Assembly (NCBI RefSeq): GCF_027244095.1
Contig: NC_069659.1
Span: 88,471,501-88,535,500, forward strand
Length of the DNA: 64,000 nucleotides
Reading direction: 5' to 3'
From: Hemicordylus capensis
Lineage: Eukaryota; Chordata; Lepidosauria; Squamata; Cordylidae
Position numbers and translations under genes: made by a program. This document shows, piece after piece, positions 11,501 through 24,600 of this stretch. Under the pieces are notes generated by a model. It did no database searches and had not been told where the DNA came from. It saw nothing but the letters and a program-made list of their open reading frames with translations. The first letter of the stretch is position 1; the number at the start of each line of letters is the position of its first letter.

Positions 11501-14500
11501 TGTCTCCAACCTTCCGTGACTGGGCAAGTTAATTGAGAGGGTGGTGGCTTCCCAGCTCCAGGCAGTCTTGGAGAAAACTGATGATCTAGACTCATTTCAA
11601 ACTGGCTTTCGGGTAAGCTAATTGAGAGGATTGGGTGTGGGAGGCACTGCTCTGCAGTGGTTCCTCTTGGGAAGATTCCAGTTGGTGTCTCTTGGAGACT
11701 TGCTCTTCAAAATCTGAACCTTCATATGATGTCCCTCAGGGACTCCAATATTGTTTAACATTACATGAAACTGCTGGGAGATATCATCAGGAGATTTGGT
11801 GCAGGTGTTATCACTACGCTGAGAAAATCTATCTCTCCATGTCAATATCATCGGGAGAAGGCATAATCTCCCTAAATGCCTGCCTGGAAGCAGTGATGGG
11901 CTAGATGAGGGATAACAAACTGAGACTGAATCCAGATACTTATTGTGCAGGGTCAGAACTCGGGCAATGATTTTGATCTGATGGTTCTGGATGGGGGTCA
12001 ATCTCCCCCAGAAGGAACAGGTATGAAGTCTGGGGGTGCTTCTGGATCCTAACTTCTCTTTGGTGTCCCAGGCTGAAGCAATGGCCAGAGGTGCTTTTTA
12101 TCAACTTCAGCTGATATGCCAGCTGTGTCTGTTTCTTGAGACAAACAACCTCAGAACTATTGTACAGTGGTCCCTCGACTTACGAAGCACTCGACATCCG
12201 AAGATTTCGACATACGAACGACAAAAAATACCGGAAGTCGTTGCCGGTTTAGATGCGGTTTCCTCCACTTACGAGTGTTTCCGGACCTCCGTGGGTGCGC
12301 TTTTCGACTTACGAAAATTCCGACCTACGAACGTGCATTCGGATCGGATTATCTTCGTAAGTCAAGGGACCACTGTACATATTCTAAGAACCTCCAGACT
12401 TGACTACTGCAATGTGCTCTATGTGGGGCTGACTCTGTACGTAGTCTGGGAACTGCAGTTGGTACAGAATGTGGCAGCCAGGTTGGTCTCTGGGTTATCT
12501 CAGCGAGACCACATTCCTCCTGGGTTGAAAGAGATACACTGGCTGCCTATAGGTTTCAGAGCAAAATTCAAGGTGCTGGTTATAACCTATAAAGCTCTAA
12601 AAAGCTTAGGCTCTGGGTATTTAACGTCTTCTTCTCCATGAGCCCCATCGCCCATTGAGATCATCCGGAGAGGTTCGTTTAAAGTTGCCACCAGCTCATA
12701 TGGTGGATACCCAGGGATGGGCCTTCTCTGTTGCTGCCCTGAGGCTTTGGAATGCACTTCCTGTTGAAATAAGAGCGTCCCCTTCTCTGACAACTTTTTA
12801 AAAGGCAGTTAAGACACATTTGTTCACCCAGCCTTTTAAATAGATGTATAGTTTTGAATAGTTTTTAAAGTTTTAACATTGTGTTGAATTTAATTTTTGT
12901 GTGTGTGTGATATTTTAATTCTGTTTTAATTTGTACTGGTTTATTGTAAACCACCCAGAGACCTAAGTTTTGGGTGGTATATAAATTTGTCAAATAAATA
13001 AATAGCTCATAATACTTCTGTTAGGACCAACCAAAATGACACAAAGTCCTAAGCAAGCGTTTGAATTTAAGCTTTTGAAAGTTTGCTTAAGACTCTGTGT
13101 CCTTTAGGTTGGTCCTAATCAAGGTGATACTAGATGTGTCCTTTAGATTTGTCATATAGTGTGATAATCTTATATACAGACATTTTGTGTACTAATCTAG
13201 TTTCACAGCATATCCATACTGAATGCTTTTTTAGAGAGAACTGTGTTTATTCTAATAGAAAATTAGAGTGATGGTTCAACAAGAGAAACAGAAATGTGCA
13301 AGTGACTTTTCATATGCCTTCAGAAATGAAAAGGGTCAGTAGCTCAAGACTGTGATTTAGTAAGGAAAAACTTAATTTATACCCTATCCCAGCTCATTTC
13401 CTCTCCTCTCCCTTCTAAACTGTGTTTCAGAAGTAATATTGCCAATACTGTATTTGATTCTTGTAACAAGAGCTATGATCACATTACCCTGGAAAGTGAT
13501 TTCATTGAGAAAGGCTGTATTACTAAGAATTCTTAGCAAAAAGCAAGTTCCATTGAACTCAAGAGTACATTTTTCTAAGCATAATTAGCATAACATCATA
13601 TCAGTGATATGATAAATTTGCATGACAAAGAGATGATGCATCTGGAGTGCACTTTGTACACTTGAAATGTGCCATAGAAGTGCTAAGCATTAAGAAAGGG
13701 ACTTCACCCTAGCCAAGCAAGAGTGTCAATTGATTGCTTAACTAAGATTCAAAGTCTATATATACCTACTTGGGAGTAAGCCCTTTTAACCAAAGTGGAA
13801 CTTTCTTCTGACTAGATATGCATAGGATCAGGCAGCACATTAGATTCTGTACTTCGAGAGCAAGTCACCGTGTGGTTGAGCAAACCTGACACACAATTGT
13901 TTTTTAAACCAAAGTACTTGGAATGAAACTTGATTTTGAACACAGAAATAGATTTCATTGAAATCCATGAGGCTTGCTTCCAGTCTCAGATAAATGTTCT
14001 AGATTGAAGTTTTAGTTCTAGTAAGATCAGTGGAACACTTTAACTTCACTTGGTTTATTATTCAGGCTGCCTATTTGAGAAAGTAAAATCTGTTTTGTTT
14101 TTTAAATTAAATGCAGCCCATCCACACTTGCCAAGTAATGTAAGATATATGAGAAAGAAGAGTCAATGAAGACAAATGGGCACTATATGATATCCCCATC
14201 TATATTTTGTGATATGGTTGCATAAAGTCATAATGTGGGTAGATCATTTTACACGCAGTCAGTCGTTTTTCAATGTCAGTGCACATAATCCCACCCTTTC
14301 GATGCAGATCCAGGCCATTTGTTTAGCTGGGCTACGCATGGTAATGTGGTTCCTATTCAGTTTTTAGTAGAAACATCTCCCCATATTGTGTCTATTTATT
14401 TATTTAACATATTTTTATACTACCCAAAACTTACGTATCTGGGCGGTTTACAACAAAAACAGAAAAGTTAAAACATTACTTAAAGCAGATAAATGACAAA

Positions 14501-15663
14501 AAAGAAATTAAAACATTGGTTTTAATTATTAATTAAAATTAATAATTAAAAAATATTTTTATGGAACTGAATTGCAGAGTATGGGCTGTATGGGACCCTG
14601 CCATTGTACAGTTCATACCCTGAAACAACTCTTGCTAGTACCCTTGTCCTGTTTGCTGTGCATAGCTGTGGAAAAGCTAAAGTAATCAGGTGTGTCTTTT
14701 TGATACTGGTGTAGAATACATAGAACTTATATCTCAGCATCTGCTAGATATTTCTGAGGAATCTTTTCATCAGTCAGGCTAAATAAAACAGTGAAGAATT
14801 CCACTAATTATTTATACTGTATATTATATTGCAGATCAGTTCTAATGTGGGCGGACGTGAACTGCACAAATATTACAAAGCCTGAATGTGATTTCTTCTT
14901 TCCCATGAATCACAGAATCATTTTACGTGTTAGGGCTGAACAAGGAGAATTAAAATCTGCTTGGACAGAGGCGCCTCCCTTTAGAGCACTGACAAACAGT
15001 AGGTTTCTATAGTTCCATTTTCATCTATTTTTGTCAATACCTCTGGGAAATGTGATTATTTTTGTAATAATTTCATTAGTGGAAAAGAAATCAAAGGATG
15101 GACAATAAGATTTACTATGCTGTCTGTATGGTCATATTAGTGCTAACAAAAACAGTCTGATATATACTATATTATCTGTTCTGTGTTAAGGTTGTTCATT
15201 TCACCCTTGCCTGTGCACCTGTGTCCTGACCATTTTTTTCAGTGCTAGAAAGTCAGATGCACAGATATGCACAAAGGGTAAAAAGATATAAACACTAACA
15301 TTTGCCAATATGAAATGCCCCAACATGTGAAAATCTATGTGACTTTATAGAGAAGTGCCAATCTTTTTGTATGCAATACCAAATTTTTATTATATTACAT
15401 TTACAATGTTTGTTACAATATTACAAATCCTTCATGAAGGAGACTACTTGTGTACATGGAGATTTCTGATCCCATTACAGCTGCTGTTGTCAAGATTTTC
15501 AAAATCTCTATGAAGCTTCCTTCCAGATATTTCTTGCAGGGTGTTTGGGAACACCCAGATCTTCCATTCAAACATGGAATGGGATATAAGAATATCCTTA
15601 TTATTTAAAAGGTAGTAGTAGAAAATACTACCTACCTACCTACCTACCTACCTACCTACCTAT

Positions 15664-15696
<33 letters not shown>

Positions 15697-18600
15697 ATAT
15701 TTTTATACTGCCCAAAACAAGATTCCAATCTGCTGCTTCCATTAAAATGAACTGAGATACCACCCGCACAAGGCCTTCCTGTAAATATCTAAATGTTTGT
15801 GGGCTTCTTGCCTCGATTATGTTTGATCAGAATTAATAGAAAATGTGCTTCATTGATATCTGTTGGTGTCTATCCATTTCAGCTACTCTAGGACCTCCAA
15901 GAGCAATAAATGTAAGCCCAGAAGGCAACAGACTGTTTATAAGCTTCTTGCCTCCTTCCAATCATACAACGGATTACTTTCATGTTGTGTATTTTATAAA
16001 CTACTGGGATAATTCAACAAATGAAAAGGTAAGGACTTGCCTTTCTTTGACAAACTATGTGAGAATTTATGGGACAAGCTGGAATACTAGAAAACTCCCT
16101 GCCTGCAAATGCATGCATGAGGGTGACACATCGATGTATATAATTTGAAAGCACCAAGGTAGGATTTCAGCCAGATAAGGAAATTAATCTTGTAAGAATA
16201 GTTTGGCTCAGTAAGAATTTTCTGAAAAATAATAGAAATGTCTTACTAATTATTGTTGATTTGGAAGATCTCTGGAGTGCACCTATATTTTCTTCATTGC
16301 CATTGCTGAACCAATTGCCTTCTGCAGCTCTTCTGGTACACTTTTATAGTCTGTGGCCAACCTGACGCACACTCCAGTGTTGGTGTTTCCAACCCAGGGC
16401 TGCTGCACATGTGAAAGGCAGCCCTGGGGGTGTGGTGGAGGTGGGCAGTCATGGTGCCTTCAGCAGTCGTGCAACTGCCCACCTCCACAATACTCCCAGG
16501 GCTGCCTTCCACGTGTGCAGCAGTTCCAGCAGGTTCACTTGCTGCACATTTGTGAAATGTTCAACTGCTTGCAGCCCTATTCATGGAAGGGCTGCAAGCA
16601 GTTCAAAGATTCATATGCACCTTTTCTGAGGGTTCATATGACAGCATAGAAAAGTACTTTTTAGAGAAGCATTTCCCTCCTTTTATTTATAAGGCATTCT
16701 TACAGAAATACAGCTGGGGAACTGAAGGAGGACTTGGTTTCTGGAGCTGGTGCAGGACAGACATGGTCTGGGTTGGGCAGACCTTTAAGCATTACTATTT
16801 GGGGTGGACACCAGATGCACTCTAAGCTTAAGATGGGGAATGGCAATAGCAAAGCACTGTATGTCACAGGGGTGGCCAACTCCAGCAATTCCTTTAATTG
16901 CAACTCCAGCAATTCCTTTAATGACCTTTAAAGCCCTAAACGGTTTGGGCCCGGGGTATTTGAGGGACCGCCTGCTCCCAAGGGTTGCTGCCCGCTTGAC
17001 GAGGACATCTGAGGGGACCCTGCTCCGGGTGCCAACAATGAGAGAGGCCTGGCTGTCGTGCACTCGGGACAGGGCCTTCTCTGTTGCTGCCCCCAGACTC
17101 TAGAATGCTCTCCCAGTGGCCATTCCTCAGACTCCATCACGGCTTTTAGAAAGCTTGTAAAGACTTGGCTTTTTACCCAGGCTTTTACATAATCATTTTT
17201 ACTGCTGCTGTGGGTGTTTTTATCTGTTGTATTGTTTTATGTCTGTTTTTATATGTTTTTATACTTTTAGCATGATGTTTTTATTGTATGTTTTTAACTT
17301 TTGTAAACCGCCTTGGGGTTATTTTTTAATGAAAGGCGGTATAAAAATGCAAAAACAAATAAATAAATAAATTCCAGTCATCCCTAACTGGAGTTACAAC
17401 TCCAGTCATCCCCAGCCATAATAATAAATTGAATCTGGGGGTGATAGTCGTAGTGCAGCAGCAGCGGAAGAGCCTCGGATTGGCAGCCTTAGAAGCCATT
17501 TGCAGCCAGACCGGGGAAGGGGATGGCAGGGAGTTCTCCTGCCGCCCTCTTGCAATGGGTGGGATTTCGCAAGAAGGGGGCGGTAGGGGTCTTTTTGGGG
17601 GCGGCCGCCAGCCGAGAGGGGCTTTAAAGGGGGAGGCAGGGAGCTATCCTGCCGCCCGATTCTTACTACGAAACTTAGAGGCGCCGAGCGGCCGGGAAAT
17701 GAAGCAGGCGGCAGGGAGATATCCTGCCGCCCGATTGCTCAATGAAATATGGTGCCTTTGTTGGGAGGGGTAAGTAAAGCCCCCCCCCCTTGATTGGAAC
17801 CCCCCACCCCAGTGCCGGACCGCAGCTCCGCGGTTCCGTGCACACCCCTAGAGGATAGTTACTTAAGACTGCAGCAGTTGCAAGAAATTCTAGAGATGGT
17901 CCTATACAATTCAGTAGGGTTAGCGCAAACCTATCCTGGAGAAATGACACTGCAAGCACAAACATCGCTCCTCACTCAGTCTCTTTTAAGGCTGACCAAT
18001 GAAGTTCATATGATATGAAATCTTTTTTTATTATTATTTAGCTGTTTTCATGTTATCTTAAATCCTGATTTTTAAATGAAATAAAGTAAAATCAGTATGC
18101 TAAAATGACTAACATCTTGTTTCCTTCCTTCCACACAGTTTAAATACAGTACCAAGAGTACAGTAACCACACTCACTCTCAAGGAAGGAACAATGTATTG
18201 CTTGCAAATACAGGCAGTGCTGATGGAAGAGTTAAAAGGACAATTAAGTGAGACTTACTGCAAAAAAACGACAATCACTGGTAACATTTTTGCATATAAA
18301 CAGCAGTATTCTAATTGTTGTATCAATAAAACTGGTGTGGAGTTAATTGCTTTGACTGTCCATGTATTTCCAGATACTAAAATGACATATCTTAATAATT
18401 CAGGTATCTTATTAAGGAGCAGTTTTCAGTAGGTAAATAACTGCCTTTAGTTATTCAACTGTGATATAAAAATCTAAAAAGCAATAAATATGGCTGTATG
18501 TGTAGCATTCTGTGCCTCTGATTCTGCATTTGGAAACTTCTAGTTTTTCTCTTGCTGTGTGTACCAAAGATTTTGTCAGGAATCAGTGTGAGGAAATATG

Positions 18601-21600
18601 TACAGGGGGAAAGAGAACAGTGTATCAAACTGGCAGGAAGAACTGGAAGTTGTCAGAAGCAAAAGTCCTACATCCAAGCTACCACAAGCTAAACTTTCCA
18701 TGGTTTTAAGAGATGCTTCAGATGCAATGATTTGTTATACCAAAAACAATTATATACTCAGAGGGGCGGGGAAGTGCGAAACTAACTTTTAATGTGTAAT
18801 GATTGCACTTCTGTGTTGCTGTAATGTTCATGCAGCAGAGCCTATACCAAATTGTAGTTTCCCAGCATATGGACACAGAGCACACTAGATATGTGTAAAA
18901 GTGTCACATGTGATTATTTGTGAACTTTCTTCACTTTCTCCTACACAAATGTTCCATATAGGAAATTTGTAACATCTTTTGGCATCCCTTGAGCTTTTAC
19001 AGGAACTGTCATAAGATGTTAAGTTTTTTGCTCTTTTCAGATATGGTAGCTAGAAACCTGCTTTGCTGTTAAGAAACATCTCAGATGTTTTCTTTTTCTG
19101 CTCCTACCAGACTGTGTTTTATTTTGTGAGCTGTAGCTGTGCAGATTCCCAAGACTGAGGAAGCAAAACAAGGTTGTGCTTCCCATTTTTGTTCCCTCTT
19201 AATCTTCAGAAGATCTGAAACTGTGATGCATTTGAGTGACATTTCCAAAATGCTTAAGCATGCTCTTAATTGAAGGTGCATTTTTAAAAAATCATGGTGT
19301 TCTTTAGCTGTAAAACATGCTTCAACTTCAGGAAGAGGAGTAAGCTTGAACATATGAAGTTGCCTTATACTGACTCAGACAATCGGTCCATCTGTCTTGG
19401 TATTGTCTAGACTTGCTGTCTATAGCTGGAGGGTTTCAGACAGGGTTTGTTCCCAGTCCTTCTTGGAGATGCCAAGGATTGACCATGGGACTTCTGCATG
19501 CAAAGCTTATGCTCTTCCACTAAGCTATGGCCCTTCCTCAAAACTGATGACTGAATCAGCATTTGATTGGCTATATGACATTGGTGTAAGGCACAAGGGT
19601 TGTCTTGAACCAGTGTTCACAGAAGGCCGGCTCTGATGCCTTACTTCCTGTGTTACCAGTGCTGTTAAATGCTTGTACATTACTTTCTGCATGTTGGTTC
19701 CTCCTCGTCTCCTACTTGAGTTCACTGGGATTTAGATTTTTAGTATTGTCTCACTCCTGGGCCATTACCTAGATTCAAGTTCTGTTTATTGTTCAGTAGA
19801 CTTTTGTTCCTGTAATACATGCAGGCTTGAGATGAAAAGCAGTGATTGCTTGGACACAGGTTCCACTGAACTTAATAGAACTCTTCCATATTAAAGAGAT
19901 CAGAATTACACTGTATATTCCTGACTGAAAGAAGTAGTAATAATTTGTATGTGCACAACAACTTTGTCATGATCCACTATTCATTGCTCTGTTCCTTCTT
20001 CTTTTCCTCAAATATAAACTTCTTCAGACCTGCACGCAAATGTTTTACTTCTTAGTTTTAAGCAGAAATGTGAGGACGTGGACAAGCTGCTTGGAGTGGT
20101 TCGGCGTACCATCTGTTCTCTTGACCCTTGCCCAACATGGCTTATACTATCTAGCAGGAGGAGTTGTTGTAGAAGGCCTGGTAGAGATTATAAATACTTC
20201 TCTGAGGGAGGGCAGGATGCCTCCTTGTCTTAAGGAGGCAATTATTAGACCACGTCTGAAGAAGCCTGCCTTGGATCCCTCAGAGCTGAGTAACTACAGG
20301 CCTGTCTCCAACCTTCCGTGGCTGGGCAAGGTAATTGAGAGGGTCGTGGCCTCCCAGCTCCAGTTAGTCTTGGAGGAAACTGATTAGGTAGATTAGTTTG
20401 ATTAGGAAACTGATCTAGACCCCTTTCAGACTGCCTTTCGGGCAGGCTATGGGATGGAGACTGCCTTGATTGGCCTGATGGATGATCTCCAATTGGGAAT
20501 TGACAGAGGAAGTGTGACTCTGTTGGTCCTTTTGGACCTCTCGACGGCTTTTGATACTATTGACCATAGTATCCTTCTGGAACATCTGAGAGGGTTGGGA
20601 ATGGGGGGCACTGCTTTGCAGTGGTTCCTCTTCTACCTTTTGGGCAGGTTCCAGATGGTGTCCCTTGGATACTGCTCTTCTTCAAAATCTGAACTTTTGT
20701 ATGGTGTCCCTCAGGGCTCCATATTGTCTCCGATGTTGTTTAACATCTACATGAAACCTGGGAGAGATCATCAAGAGATTTGGTGCTGGGAGAGATCATC
20801 AGGAGATTTGGTGCAGGGTGCTATCAGTATGCTGACGACACCCAAATCTATTTCAAATCAACATCATCAGGAGAGGGCATAACCTCCCTAAATACCTGCC
20901 TGAGGGATAACAAACTGAGACTGAATCCAGAGGTACTTATTGTGCAGGGTTAAGAGATTAGTTTGATCTGCCAGTTCTGGATGGCGTCACACTTCCCCAG
21001 AAGGAGCAGGTGTGCAGTTTAGGGGTGCTTCTGGACCCAAGCCTCTCCCTGGTGTCCCAGGTTGAAGCAGTACCCAGGGGTAACTTCTGTCAGCTTCGGC
21101 TGATACGCCAGCTGTGTCCATTTTTTGAACAGTGGTACATATGCTGGTAACCTCCAGACTGGATTACTGCAATGCACTCTATGTGGGGCTGCCTTTGTAT
21201 GTAGTCCAGAAACTACAGCTGGTTCAGAATGCGGCAGCCAGGTTGGTCTCCGGGTCATCTTGGAGAGACCATATTACTCCTGTATTGAAAGAGCTACACA
21301 AGCTGCCAAGATGTTTCTGGGCAAAATACAACTTGCTGGTTATTACCTATAAAGCCCTAATCAGCTTGGGCCCTTGGTATTTAAGAGAATGGCTTCATCA
21401 TGAACCTCACCGCCTATTGAGATCATCAGGAGAGGTCCATCTGCAGTTGCCACTGGCTCATCTGTTGGCTACTCGGGGAAGGGCCTTCTCAGCTGCTGCC
21501 CCGAAGCTTTGAAACATGCTCCCTACTGAAATAAGAGCTTCCCCATCTTTGATAATTTAAAAAAAATCTTTAATGACACATCTGTTCACCCAGGCTTTTA

Positions 21601-24600
21601 ATTAAATACTGTTTTAATAGTTAACATTGTTTTAAGGTTTTAAAATGTTGAAATGTTTTAACTTTTTGCTGTTACTTATTTTAACCAATGTTTTAATTTC
21701 TCTGTTGTCATTTTTTGTTGCAAACCGCCCAGAGATGTAAGTTTGGGTGGTATAAAAATACGTTAAATTAATTAAATAAATAAATTCAGCCTTCAAAATT
21801 CTTTTGTCTTTCTGTTCCCTTCCTGTTATTAATAATGTAGATCATTATTTTCTCATCTTCCAGCCCCCCACCCCTTTTGATTTTTCTGAGCTTATTCTGC
21901 TATTTCCCTGCTTCTTGTGCCCCTTTTTTCAGCTATCTTAGGCTCTCAATTTCCCAGCCCTCTGCCACTCTGCTTCTGTCAACAGCAGACCACAGCCCTT
22001 CAGGAAATCTTATTCCTACATGAGATTTAGGCCTAATGGGTTCCCCTGTCCCTAGATCCTGTGTGAAATTGCTCCCAGCCAAACTGACCTTTCATATCCC
22101 TCACAGAAGCTGTCGGTGGTTAACAGTTGTCTTTTTGGCAGTGTTATTCTGAACATTCCATGGCAACTTTTGACAACCATGGCAACTTTTGACAACGTTT
22201 TAACTGAGCAGTTGTTTCATGTGTAGATCATTAAAATATTTTAGTAAATTTTGAGTACAGAACCATACAAATAAAACATGTTAATATTTGGCAATGTTCT
22301 TTTCTCTTTCAGGCGCAACAAGAATTTTGTATGCCATAATGATATTTGGAGGTGTAATGTTTGTAGTCATTTTAGTATTTTTGTGCTTATGGAGTATCCA
22401 AAAATATCAAAATACAATTAAATCTTTGTGGCATCCTCCCCTTACAATACCATCCCATTATGAAGAGGTATGTGTGTTGATTATTTCTGCTGATTTAGAA
22501 TAACTGTGATTAAACTGTAAATGGAATAGACTTTGGGCTTAATTCACAACTTGATAGCACTGCAGAGTGATGGATTAATTCCCCAGTCTCCTCTTCTACA
22601 CCAAACTCCAGGCATACTACTACTAAAGTAAAGTTGTGCTGTTGAGTTGGTGTCGACTCCTGGCAACCACAGAGCCATGTGGTGTTCTCTGGTAGAATAC
22701 AGGAGTGGTTTGCCATTGCCATCTCCCGTGCAGTATGAGATGATGCCTTTCAGCATCTTCTTATATCGCTGCTGCCCGATATCGGTGTTTCCCATAGTCT
22801 GGGAAACGTACCAGTGGGGATTCGAACCGGCAACCTCTTGCTCCCTAGGCAAGTTACGTTCCTGCGCCATTAGGTGGCTATACTACTACTACTACACTTC
22901 TTTTCAACAAAAGCTTTCAAAGCAGTTTACATAGAAATAATAAATAAGATGCTTCCAGACCACATGGCTCAGCAACCATGCAGCAACTAGTGCTGCTGTT
23001 GTAACTTAAATTGAAGTTCATGACTCCTAGCCCAGGAGTTGTTAAAACCATTCCAGCCAGTTGCAGCACAGCAGCAGTCTGCTATCCAGTAGTGAGTCCT
23101 CTATGGACTCTCTAGCCCAAGTATGCCTGAAGTTTCCAGCTCCTTCTACTGGTGCAGGGAGAGAAGAGGAGCACTAACTGTCAATTAAAGCTGCCTGCTA
23201 CCTCTGAATATGATACATATGTGTTGTGACGTAACTGTTAAAATTGTAGTTCGACCCTATGGAGGAAATTTGCAGTCCAGAAGGAATGGGGTGGGAGAAT
23301 TAATGTGGGATCTCACAGGCTGCCTTTGCACATAACAGGAAATCGTGGATCCATTGGACCCACGGTTTGCCCCCATTCCCCCCACCACACTACCCAGATG
23401 ATCCAATCTGGAGTCTAGGAGACTGGGATGTGTGGATGGGGAACTGGCTGCACAGGCTTCCTTCTAATGACAGACTGCTGTGGCAGCCAACTGGATATGG
23501 AGAGAGGGAGGAGCTTCCTGCCCTCAACTCTGGTTAGAAACATCTGAAGCCTTTGGATGACACGATGCCGCTTTCTAACTGGAGTTATCTTCCATGAAAC
23601 CAAGCAGCACCTGAGGGTGACAATTCAGGTTTGTGACCTAAGCCTCGGGTCACTTTTCAGTCAGACTCAAGGGTCCCAAATTCAGACAACCTGAAACGCA
23701 AACCTCTGGCATGGTTGCCTGAGGTTTGGCATGATGTCCGACCATGGCCACAGTCTGCTCTTGGTTTGCTTAATCACAATTAAGCAATTGGGTGTATTTC
23801 TGCACAGGTTCATACTTTACTACAAAGTCTGACTTTTCTCCCCTCCTCTTTCAACTCAATCAGATGGCATGTTCCTTTCAAACCTCTTCCTCATTCTCAG
23901 GGTACTGTAACATAAACACTTCCTGATTTTGTGGCTTCTGTTATGAAACCCATATTCATGGTTTTTTTTGTTTTTTACATCATAATATGTGACTACACTC
24001 ATATGCTAGATTGAATTCTATTTCCTGATCTTCAGTTGACTCATTATTCAACCTCCCTTGCTTGGTTTGTCAGCTCAATGGAAATCTCACTATTTCACTA
24101 ATTGTCCCCATCCCCCTGCCACCCCGTGAATGGAGAAAATAGCCAGATAGAAGCTACAGTCATAAATGCATTATCTGCCACAGCCAAACATATTGGGTAT
24201 GTTACTTATTTAGCAGGGCACTATAAGTTTATTCCAAATGGAAACAATACAGAACAAACTTGATAAGATACCATAGAGACTATTTGGGTGAACTAAATTT
24301 AAGGTGGCAGGGAGTAATGATAGAAATTAGAAAGTCATTATTACATCAGTTCCCAACATTCTGCCACACCTTAGCATGACCACGAAACAGAACGTATAGT
24401 GGGGCTTTGCAGACTGCAGGAGGTTTGATTCTCAGTGCTTCACCAGGGGCAGGAAGCAAGTTTAGCTCCCATCCCAGTGATTCCCTTGACTGCACCATTG
24501 TAAATAGGTTCTATATTCCTAGAAGGCGCTGCATGTGAGTCCTGTTGTAGAGTCCTGTTTGTTACTGAAAAATCAATAAATAAATAAATACACTGGAATG

